From contig SGPL01000702.1 in the NCBI GenBank assembly GCA_004802705.1, forward strand, positions 1 through 14,941: a stretch of 14,941 nt of DNA, read 5' to 3'. The position numbers and the translations under genes were made by a program. The notes below the pieces were generated by a model. That model was not told the origin of the DNA. It searched no databases and worked only from the letters and a program-made list of their open reading frames with translations. Positions 1 through 8,874 of the stretch are shown in pieces. Each line of letters begins with the position of its first letter. Within the stretch, counting starts at the first letter, position 1. This DNA is from Bondarzewia mesenterica. Taxonomy: Eukaryota > Basidiomycota > Agaricomycetes > Russulales > Bondarzewiaceae.

Positions 1-217
1 AGCGTTCCCATGTTGTAACAGTCCCGATGTGTTGCTTTGATCCCCACGCACGTGGAATGTACGAGCGCATCATCTCACGACGCTCCCGAGGCTCGCCGAA
101 GCAGCATCAGACTGCTCGCCTTCGCACTGGTGAATCAATGCGAGTAGTCGCACGTAACGGTTCCATTTCATGTGAGCGCTAGCTCTTTTTGATCTAGGGA
201 ACTACCAGGTTCGATAG

Positions 218-1162
218 ACGCCCAAGTCATACAGCCTTTTGCCCAACCCATGCTTGTACGACGAAGATTGGAGAAATTTCACTTTCTGGCTATCGATTGT
301 CCGTGATTACATTCGATGCGATGGCTCGTCTTCCGCGTCGCTAAATCCGTTTGAATGGCTTTTCCCAGGCCACATCGCCATTTCACCATTTGCCATCGCT
401 TGAAGCAGTTCATAGGTAGGTGCCTGTATGCTTCATAGGGGCAGATCCTACAAATACCTTACATCGTTCGAGATAATCAGAATGGTGCAGTTTATTCTTC
501 TTTGAGAAACTCGGACTGATTCTCGGTGCAGATACACTCTTCCATCTGCGGAAGATATCCAACGCCGCACTCACTCGAGGTCGTCTACCGTACCTAGGAT
601 CCCGATATCGTTACCCATCTCAAATTGCAAAGCGCCTACCTGCGTCATCTGACATCAACGCACATGCATTCGTTCCGCCGCATGGCCTCAAGTTTGTCTT
701 TAGAGATGTCATTCGATGGGACTCGTTTTTGTCGGTGCGTACAGATTCCTCATGCTTCGGTGGGGCCAACGTCATGCGATCATCCCTTTCATGACCGACA
801 CGACTAAAGTCGGAGTTGGAGCTGGGACGAATTATCTCAACGTGCACGACTTGTTCGACTGCAGGAGTGCCTCCTGTTTTGCAGCCGAACTCTCCTGCGC
901 GAGTGTTGGGATTCTCATCCGGCATGACGGACCGGCAGGCAAGAATTGGATTTACTATATTGGGGTACTAGCCGCGGGCCAGCATGCTTACGTTCATTAG
1001 GGTATGCGCGTAATCGTCGTACCCAATCCGACTCCAGCTTGGACCGATCAGCATCCAGACCCCAATTTGAGCCTGAGACCCGAAGATGCACTTGCCCATC
1101 TCCCGGGAGATCGTCTCTTCTTGAATCCCGTTCCTTGGCGGAGGGCAATTATTTTATCCTAG
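218..1162 (+). other. Coding-like segments of an unidentified gene or gene relic
   Basis: Three stretches on + read like protein but do not join into one clean model. Frame 2 is open 218-403 (includes LYDEDWRNFTFWLSIVRDYI). Frame 0 is open 477-791 (includes HGLKFVFRDVIRWDSFL). Frame 2 is open again 704-1000 and, after a TAG at 998-1000, resumes 1001-1162 (includes LPGDRLFLNPVPWRRAIILS, stop 1160-1162). Some junctions look like introns: 416-480 has a good donor and acceptor with matching phase, and 735-809 begins GTGCGT and ends TAAAG. Others fail in phase, and the in-frame TAG could only be removed by a 36-nt intron (965-1000), which is short. I recognise no family. It may be a real multi-exon gene whose introns I could not place, or a decaying copy. 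The minus strand here also has open frames of 77 and 101 codons, so even the strand is not certain. Confidence 0.3.
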
Positions 1163-1822
1163 CTCATTGTGTTAAATTCCCCCATATATACCTGCCATCC
1201 GACAGGGCGACGCCATCGTGACGCGTCGGAGACTGTCAGGAAATGGCCATGGGGAAACCAGATGTACTTTTAATTCGTGCGTTCACACACCGACCAGCAG
1301 GGAACCTCTTCGTACGTTTTGACCGCACCACCTTTGACCGCTTCACTGTTCATTTGGTTTGCATCGGGCAGGTTTGAATAAAATCCGGCTTGTGTCGTCA
1401 ACGGACGTCGGAGTCTCGGAGGACGTCGGAAATGCCCATCTTCTTTCTTAGTTTTCACCGAGATCTCCCGATAAGCGACGAGATATAGGCCCGCCAGTGG
1501 CCATCAAAAAATTGTCCCACACAAACCAAGCCCAAGCTGGTCCTTCCATGAGCGCTGCAGCTCATATCATATTAAAGCTGTTGTCCAGTGCCTTCATCAT
1601 CATAAGATAGTAAAGGTAAGTTACATGTCTCCAAATAGAAAATGGCTCAAAGTCTCAATCGCCATCCGATAAGTAAGTAGAGACTGCAAATGAATGCCTG
1701 TTGTTTGAGGCGAGGCGGTTTCCGTGGTTGTGTTGTCACGCTTGGGGCTTTTGTACCTCCGCGTCCCGGTTTCACGGCGTACGCTTGGGTTATCTGAGGC
1801 ACGTTGCAAGTCTCCTACGACA
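1163..1822. other. Intergenic region with no recognisable gene
   Basis: About 660 bases lie between the last coding-like segment on the left and the TATA box of the BCS1-like gene. Open frames here are short and lack family resemblance or plausible splice partners. The 3' part is presumably upstream regulatory DNA of the BCS1-like gene. No repeat, RNA gene or mobile element was seen. Confidence 0.5.
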
Positions 1823-1830
1823 TATATAAA
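1823..1830 (+). promoter_or_regulatory. TATA box of the BCS1-like gene
   Basis: TATATAAA lies 71 nt upstream of the start codon at 1901. A start of transcription about 30 nt downstream would fall near 1855, in a pyrimidine-rich stretch, leaving a 5' leader of roughly 45 nt. The match to the consensus is exact; the use is inferred. Confidence 0.6.
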
Positions 1831-1900
1831 ACGCCCTACCCTACTCCGAACTGTGCCTTCGACTCTCCCCCGCATTTTACTTCCTCTCAATTGGATATCA

Positions 1901-4900
1901 ATGGACTTCGTCAAAAGTGCACTCTCTCCGTTTGTAGGGTCCAGCAGTTCTCTTCAAGATACCTTGGTGAGCTGCACTGCGCCTCGCCGACTCGTGAACG
2001 AAACCTTGACCTTGGCTTTTGCACAGAAACTGGTCGTCATCGGAGGCACTGTCGAAACCGCCCGACGAGCCTCTGTATCCGCCTGGAGCGGTTTCGTAGA
2101 TTGTATGTCTTTGTGCGAGTTGTTCAAAGGGACGTCCGAGTGCTGACAATCTATTTCCAGCGTTCTTCCTTACAGCACATTTTAGTCAGGAGGATTACCC
2201 ATATGACTGGTAAGCCCGCATGCACCTCGCTCTCATGCACTTTGACTGAGCAGGAGCGACAGGTTGATGCACTGGCTTTCTAAGGTCTGTTGATGAACCG
2301 TCTGTCATTCATTTGTCTGAGTATTAAAGACCGTAACTCTCCCATCAGCAACCGGCATGGGGTCGCAGCCGAGAATTCGAGATTACGACACGGGCCATCA
2401 GCCGAAATGGAATGACACAATCGACGACCGGTGACTTGGAGGAGGAGGAGGAAGAGCTGGAGGACGAGGAGGAGGACGAGCTCGTGCACGGGCGGCGGAA
2501 GCGGAAGGTGGCGTTCATGCCGAGTCTTGGTGAGCCGAACAACAGACAGCGTTATGCGTTAAACGCCAATCAGCGCCTCAACGCGTTTCACAGACACGAC
2601 ACACACCATCTATTACCGAGGACATTGGCTGCGCGTGAGTAACAAGGCGCGTGCTCCCAAATTAGGAAATACTCACGCACCGCCTCGCAGATAACCAGGA
2701 CCAAAAAATTCCAGGAATATGGCCACCACTGTGCTTTGAAAATAAGGTAAAATATCCCGGATATCCCGGCGTTACGTATGTCTTTTTATTGACGTGGAAA
2801 ACAAGTGTCGTCGCTCGGAACAACGACATCCTCAAGAAACTCGTCTTGGAGGCAAAGCGTGAGTATGAGAAAGATGCCGAACATCGCGTGCACATTTTCA
2901 TGGCAGACACGTGAGTGCAAACTAGCCCCGTACGATCGCTTCCGCTTCTCACCACGGCCCGGTTCATCAGCACCTACGGATGTTGGAGATGGAACGGCGC
3001 ACGCCAGAAGCGTCCCATGAGCTCTATCGTTCTCGAGCCTGCTGTAAAGGAGATGCTTCTGGCGGATTGCAAGGACTTCTTGCGTTCCGAGGACTGGTCA
3101 GTGCGTTCCAATTCGATCCTTATGATGCAATGGTTCATTTTGCCCTATGTCCAGGTACGCTGAAAGAGGTCTGTCCAAGCTGTGCCACCGACGTCATTCG
3201 ACGCCCTAACCCCGTCCAACAGGAATTCCATTTCGCCGAGGTTACTTGTTGCATGGTGTTCCAGGCAGGCACGTAACTTTTGTGTTTGCTGTGACAAATG
3301 CCCGTTGACACTAGACTCATAGTGGCAAAACATCTCTCATCCATTCCATGGCCGGCGAACTTGGCCTTGACATCTATGTCGTTAGTCTGTCTTCAAAAGG
3401 GTGAGTTCTAGCACCGTCTCGAAATGGACCATTACGCCTCTGACGCGAAACAGTATGAGTGATAACACATTGACTACCCTTATGGGTAATGTCCCGTCAA
3501 GGTGGGTTGTGCCTTTTGACACGTGCCGTACCCAAGTGAATTGACGGTTCCGCAGATGCATTTTGCTCTTGGAAGACTTGGATGCTGCTTTCACTCGCTC
3601 CGTCAGTAGAGACTCTTCGTCTACGGGTACTCCCACGGCCACCGTGAAGACCGCGACAGAGGCGAATGATGGATCCACACTGAGTTTGAGTGGACTGCTG
3701 AACAGTCTAGATGGCGTCGCGGCAGCAGAGGGCCGGTGAGGCTTCTTTGAGATGGAGCGTCTATGATTATCCATCTAACACCGGTGACACAGACTCCTCT
3801 TCGCCACTACAAATCACATCGAGCGATTGGATCCCGCTCTGAGTCGCCCAGGTCGCATGGATGTTTGGGTAAACTTCAAGAATGCGACCAAATGGCAGGC
3901 GGAGGGCATCTTCAAATGCTTCTTCCCCTCCAAGCCCTCCGCCGTGTCCTCCGTGGAAGCCTCTCCGCCGCAGGACAACTCGCAGAAGAACATGCCCATC
4001 CCCAAGCGGAAGCAGACTTCGCATGCGGTTCCATTACTCGACGAAGCAGAAATATCTGAACTTGCCAAGCGCTTTGCAGATTCGATCCCAGAAGATGAAA
4101 TGAGTGTACGCCACTGTCATCGCCTTATCTCTCGACTTGTTGCTCACAAGCAGTGCAGGTTGCCAGTCTCCAGGGCTATCTCCTGAAGAACAAGACGCGG
4201 CCACGTGAATGTGTCGAGGAAGTTGCGGGCTGGTATGATTCACTATCTCATGTTCGTTATCCGACCTCGGGAACTTGACATCACCTTCAGGATCATCCAA
4301 GAGCGTGAGACGCGCATTCGACTGAAGAAAGAGAAAGAAGAGGTGAGTCATCCATTCATGCGATCTCCTCGAGGATTCGCTCCTGACGGACGCACGAATC
4401 AGCGCGAGGCCAAGGAGAAAAAGGAGGTAAGGAAGCGCTTTCCAGTTCCACGCGACTGACGCTCAATTGGCTATCATCCAAGGCCGAAGAGCAGGCACGT
4501 AAGGAGGTAAGTTTTTGACGCCTTGTCCACAAGCTGATCTCGAAATGATGATACGCTTTGCAGAAGGAGGAGCTCGCAGCTAAAGAAGTAAGTCTATCGG
4601 ACTTCTGAAGGACGCAGTGCAGCTCAATTTCTGACTGTCCCGCCGAAGAAAGAACAAGAGCTCCTGAAAGAAGTGAGTACGAATGATCAGCGCGTGGGCA
4701 TTACCATTCTAACGCCTACCTGAACCATCTCTTATTAGAAGCTTGAAAAGAAAGAGGCAAGAAAGAGGGCAAAGAAAGCAGCCCGCCCCGATGGGCCTCC
4801 TCCCGTCAACACGGAGATAATCGCGATGCCGCCACCGCCGCCGCCCCCAACCAGCACCTCCGGCGCCACACCAAGCACCCCGTTCACGGTAGAGCCCAGC

Positions 4901-5107
4901 AGCCCCGACAGCGATTCTGACAGCAGCTCTTCTGATGAAGACTCGCAGACAGAGGTCACCGCCAACGAGGCCGATGCCGAGGAGAGTGTGACTTCGGAAG
5001 GAGAGTCCGAGCGTCCATCTGATGAAAGTGCATCCCCCAATGGGGACGCTCAGGCTTCCGAAAAATGGGTCGCCGTGAAGGGACTACCAGAACCGTCGAG
5101 GCAATAG
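1901..5107 (+). CDS. BCS1: BCS1-like mitochondrial AAA ATPase (21 exons, 683 aa)
   Basis: Classical Bcs1 sits in the inner mitochondrial membrane and moves the folded Rieske protein into complex III. Exons: 1901-2102, 2161-2209, 2263-2284, 2349-2529, 2594-2634, 2691-2746, 2806-2910, 2971-3096, 3155-3168, 3223-3268, 3323-3400, 3454-3501, 3556-3735, 3793-4105, 4159-4232, 4291-4342, 4403-4426, 4483-4506, 4564-4587, 4649-4672, 4739-5107; the sum is 2052 nt, in frame throughout. A BCS1_N-type region (about 1-270) carries an acidic insert (about 120-136). The AAA core has Walker A GVPGSGKT (277-284), Walker B ILLLEDLD (325-332), sensor-1 TTN (388-390) and arginine fingers in SRPGRMD (400-406). A charged helix (about 515-580), a proline run and a Ser/Asp/Glu-rich tail follow, none typical of Bcs1. 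The family call is firm. Basidiomycetes carry several BCS1-like paralogues, so strict orthology and Rieske transport are not shown. Intron 10 is GC-AG. Confidence 0.88.
3269..3322 (+). other. Non-canonical GC-AG intron splitting the Walker A codon
   Basis: The 54-nt intron starts AG|GCACGT and ends CATAG|T. Joining AG to T makes the serine of GVPGSGKT, the exact AAA P-loop. The only GT-AG option in frame (3273-3314, 42 nt) would insert four residues, RHTH, into the P-loop. Conservation of the motif decides for GC-AG. A TTGAC branch-like site lies at 3305-3309. Confidence 0.85.
4403..4672 (+). other. Ladder of four 24-nt phase-0 microexons
   Basis: Exons 17-20 of the BCS1-like gene are each exactly 24 nt: 4403-4426 (REAKEKKE), 4483-4506 (AEEQARKE), 4564-4587 (KEELAAKE) and 4649-4672 (KEQELLKE). 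All flanking introns are phase 0 with canonical GT-AG ends and lengths of 60, 56, 57, 61 and 66 nt. Each exon ends in a Lys-Glu pair directly before the donor, as does the following repeat. The encoded units extend one continuous charged helix from exon 16 into exon 21. Confidence 0.85.
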
Positions 5108-5535
5108 GCGAACGGAAGATCGTCGTGATGTGACCAGTGACTCTTTACTTACGAGAGATTTCATGAGCGTTGACATGTTAATGGGGGTTTTCATGCCGTA
5201 GGATCTATTTTACGCTACACTCGATTATGGGCTTTTGGTACATACATAGATATACATCGATGTCTTGCAGTTCGGCGAGTGCACATATTTGCGAAAGCAG
5301 TGACTTTCACATCGATGTCTTGCAGTTCGGCGAGTGCACATATTTGCGAAAGCAGTGACTTTCCCGAATGACGCTGATCACGGAGATGGCCGCAACAGCT
5401 CCGAAAAGGGTACCTCGGGACCAAGCCCTTGCCTGTGATCATGTTTGCATTGAAAGAGCAGAGGTAGACATCCACAACGGAGAGGAGCACGTAATAAGAA
5501 GCGAAACCAGCACTACGGGAACATANAATTATCTT
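5108..5535. other. Intergenic region between convergent BCS1-like and DNM1 genes
   Basis: This holds the 3' ends of both genes. No gene was supported. The only structure seen is the 55-bp tandem duplication at 5254-5363. An N lies at 5526, ten bases beyond the DNM1 stop codon. No clear AATAAA signal was found for either gene. Confidence 0.6.
5254..5363. repeat. Perfect 55-bp tandem duplication
   Basis: Two identical adjacent copies occupy 5254-5308 and 5309-5363, each beginning ACATCGATGTCTTGCAG and ending GCAGTGACTTTC. No mismatch is visible between them, so the event is recent or recently homogenised. It could also be an assembly artefact, since the contig has N bases nearby. Confidence 0.95.
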
Positions 5536-8500
5536 CTATGTAGATTTCAGGCTAACTTCCGAAAGGGTTTTGAATGCCTCCTTGTATGCATCCAACAACG
5601 CCTTGACGCGCGCACGTTCCGCAACCAGGGCCTCGTCTTCGTTCAACAGGTCCGAAAAAAAGTTCCGGTTTGTACAGAGCCGAAACAAGACGGTTCTGCA
5701 CCTGTTGTGAGGTATGNTTCACGAGGAAGTGCATGACGGCCTTGGGTATGAGGTCTTGAATGCTCTGTCGCACGATGGAGAAGTAGGACGCGATGAGTGA
5801 TCGGATGAGGTTCGTCTCCATTTCTTCGCGCATGGTCAAATGTGTGTTGCCCTCGGCCGAGACCTGCTCCATGAAAGAATCATCAGCTCCATGATGCTTG
5901 GAATGTGATGGACAAGAGGGACAAGCTCACCGCTTCAATGTGTTTTCCGAGGCTCTTCATGTCGAAGGCCGCAGTGTTCCCATCCCGCGTTCCAGCCAGG
6001 AGGCCCGATTGCAGCGACGTATCAACACCTGATACATCCCGCCCCGAGGAGACCACCTGTCCCACAGCTGATCTCTCCATGCTGGGCCCGGAGATGGGCC
6101 CGGGGCCGTTCTGTCCAAAAAAGTAATTCAGGAAAGTCTCCCGGGCAGAAGCCGGGGACGCGCCCATCTGGGAGTTTGCGGTTGACGGTCGGGTGGAGTG
6201 CTGTTGCGGATGGTGATGATGGTGCGGTTTTGACGGTTTTCCGACGGTGCCTGCAGCCGACGAGGCTGTGGTACGTGAACGATCATGCACAGTCGACGAG
6301 ACAGAGCGCCCATCGCGGGGATGCCCAGATACGCTTGATGCATCTTCTGTTGACTCGTCATCCTCCTCATCCATTGAGGGCGCGCCGTTGATACTAGGTT
6401 CCGCAGAGGACGGCTAACACAGACCAGACCATGATTAACGGGCCATGGAAGATTGCAAGTACACGTTTGAGCTTACCCTTGGCGGAAAAATTTGTTTTGG
6501 GGTTGGCGTGTTTGACGCCTGAGCAGCATTCGCACTCCCAGAGATGAAAGTAGGGTGATTGACATTGATATATGCCTGCTGTATCTCGATCAAGCTTTGG
6601 GCATATTCCGACGTAGGTCCAAGGCGTTCACGCAAAAGTTCAGATACAACCTCGACAAGTTGCGCATGAAGGCGAGGGAACCGTTGCAGTTCCTGCATTG
6701 TTATTAATAACACAAATCAATGGTTCGAAGAAAAGCGTGAGACTCACGAAGCTTGTACAGTTGTGACAGATCTTGACAAGCTCCTCGTAGACCAGCTCCA
6801 CGCATCGCAGGCTCGGCGCCTCAAGCAATTTAATTTGGGGTTTGACGAGGAGGTCGAAAGCTATTTCAGGAACGAACAAACTCGGTCGTGGTCCTGTCGA
6901 ATTGCGAATAGCAGTCCGGATGTCCTGGTTCTCGAGATTCTGAGTTGAATCAATAGACGCCAAGGCAGTTCCGAATACATCATTGAAGATATAGTATATC
7001 CGGGCGCCACCAGAGAGTTCCTTCGTGGAGATATCAACGTTTGTGCCTTCAATCGAAGCCACAAAATCCCGCGCGAACTGCGTCATGAGGCGAAGGATAA
7101 GCGCTCCTTGCTAAATGAAAGTGGCAACAGTCAGTTGCATCTATCACGAAGGAAAAAACAAATGGAAACCATCTAACTTGATTTCTGTCGCCATAAATGG
7201 CAGCATCTCCAAATGAATTGAGTTCCTGCTGCGCCTGGCCCATTAGGGTGTTTAAACGGGCTTTCATATCCGGAAGCTTGTCCCGGATGTGATTAAGCAA
7301 GACCTTGTTCCAATGTTAGTACGACAAATTTAACTCGACGCAACGGCAGTTCCGCGATACCTGATTCAGGGTCTTCGCGAGATATTTCGTCCCATTTTTG
7401 TGGGCAATATTCCTGTATGCCGCATGAGTGCCGAAGAACTCCGCCTCGCTGTTTATTGCGTCCCTCATGCTCTTCTCCACGTTGATATCCTGTTGACTGC
7501 GATTGACCACGCCGATAAAACCCAATTTTAATGGGTAGATCCTTCCGGTGAGAATATCGAACGCATGTGTGCCTGCGTCCATGAGGTCAAGTTTTGTGAG
7601 AATTCCGATCGTTCTTCGGCCCTGTGGATCGACGGAACGGGCAAGTTTGAGAGATTCGGAGTTCGCGAGATCGACATTAGCTGCCGATACGGCGAGAATG
7701 ACGCTGCACACTTGTCAGCCATCGTGTATGCGACATGCAGATCAGGCGATGCTAACCAGTTGGGTCTAGAGATATAGTCCACGACCAAACCGCGAATCTG
7801 ACGTTCGATATCTGTAGGTTGGTCGCCCACAGGGATCTGTCAAGCACGATGCCACACGTCGATTCAACTCAACCAACCAAGCCCACAGCCTAAAGACCCA
7901 ACGACGTACCTTCGTCAAACCAGGCAAATCAACCAACGTCAAGTCCAGCACATTTGGACTATATATCCTCAAATTGATAGGCAACTTGCTGATACCCTTA
8001 TTCTGTCCGGCAACACGGAACGTCTCCTGCTCGATCTCTTTGCGAATCTCGTTGAAGTCGGTAAAGCGTTTGTCAATATGCAAGAACTGGCCCCATTCCG
8101 TATATGTTGGTTCTGGTGCGCCGGGGGCTGTTTCCGGGACGGGCGTGTGGATAAGCTGGAGGACGAGTGGACGACGAGTGACGATGCCTTGGCCACGGGG
8201 AAGGAAATCACGGCCGACGATACTAAGGCAGGTAGTTGGGTCGAAAAAAGGGAATATGATGTTAATTGTGGTAAGTCACGTACTTCTCGAGGACACTGGA
8301 TTTTCCTGCAGACTGACTGCCGACCTGCCCAACGACGTCGAGCCGTCAGACGACCGATGCAAAACAACCAACAAAAAAGCAATAAAAACACGCACAACAG
8401 CCAACTGCGGCATATCCAGTTCTCCACCTAGTCCCCCGTTTCAATACAGGTAGTCACATGGCGGGAAAAGTGCACGCCTACAACTCACCAAGATTGCTGA

Positions 8501-8546
8501 AGGTGTCCTGGAGCTTATTGACGAGCTTAATGAGGTCGCCGTCCAT
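5536..8546 (-). CDS. DNM1: Dynamin-related GTPase Dnm1/DRP1, mitochondrial fission (11 exons; apparent frameshift)
   Basis: Dnm1 assembles into helices on the outer mitochondrial membrane (and peroxisomes) and constricts them using GTP. Exons on -: 8546-8489, 8427-8396, 8324-8284, 8222-7910, 7836-7757, 7703-7361, 7303-7178, 7110-6748, 6692-6477, 6413-5931, 5863-5536. GTPase motifs: G1 GSQSAGKSS (about 32-40), G3 DLPGLTK (142-148), G4 TKLD (211-214), then GVVNRSQQD. The stalk includes [14 protein letters not shown] and [20 protein letters not shown]. Exon 10 encodes the variable insert, Ser/His-rich and ending in [10 protein letters not shown], a Dnm1 rather than Vps1 hallmark. The GED is in exon 11. 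Exon 11 is one base too long: the 7-A run at 5655-5661 shifts the last ~40 codons. With six A the frame runs on through a family-typical GED end to the stop at 5536-5538, giving about 793 aa. Sequencing error is likeliest; a true mutant is possible. Confidence 0.93.
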
Positions 8547-8874
8547 AGTGGGCAAGTTTGGCCTTAAATTCGAGAATTATTAGACGATGGTATAACGGGT
8601 GGGGCTGGGAGTTGGTGTCGAAGACGAAGGGTCAGCGGAAGAGCTCGGCGCGCGGCGCGTTGAAGCTGGACGTGACGGGATGGCAGCACGCGTCGTCACG
8701 GCTCGGCTAAGGTCCACATTTGGCCTTGTTGACCCTTGTGGGTCCACTCTTACTCTCAAATTTTTCTCAAAGCAAGCTCAAGCTACATACAAGGCAATTT
8801 TGTCGCACGCTTTTCTCACGGAACAAAGTGTATTAAACTCAGTCCAGCCGACATTTTATTCCACATCAACTGAC
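8547..8874. other. ATP4-DNM1 intergenic region: DNM1 promoter and ATP4 3' end
   Basis: These 328 bases separate two genes on the - strand. An ACGCGT hexamer at 8688-8693 and GC-rich CGCG repeats around 8648-8660 lie 100-150 nt upstream of the DNM1 start. The right edge holds the ATP4 poly(A) signal. Open frames on + here have no family resemblance. Confidence 0.5.
8855..8860 (-). terminator. Candidate poly(A) signal of ATP4 (AATAAA)
   Basis: On the - strand AATAAA lies 15 nt downstream of the ATP4 stop codon (8875-8877). The match is exact; use is inferred from position. Confidence 0.5.

Noticed and set aside
625..925. Minus-strand 101-codon open frame in the left region
   Set aside because: Hydrophilic and plausible in composition, but it overlaps better plus-strand segments and has no splice partner or family match.
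2412..2642. 76-codon acidic plus-strand open frame as a separate gene
   Set aside because: It is exon 4 of the BCS1-like gene read on into intron 4.
3273..3314. Canonical GT-AG intron at the BCS1-like P-loop
   Set aside because: It is in frame but inserts RHTH into GVPGSGKT and is only 42 nt; the GC-AG option gives the exact motif.
7969..8453. Open frames of 117-159 codons on both strands over the DNM1 5' exons
   Set aside because: They are shadows: GTPase motifs GSQSAGKSS and the following exons come from spliced frames that contradict them.
5536..8546. Assignment of the dynamin gene as VPS1
   Set aside because: [52 protein letters not shown] and FLNYFFG match the Dnm1/DRP1 branch; Vps1 differs at these places.
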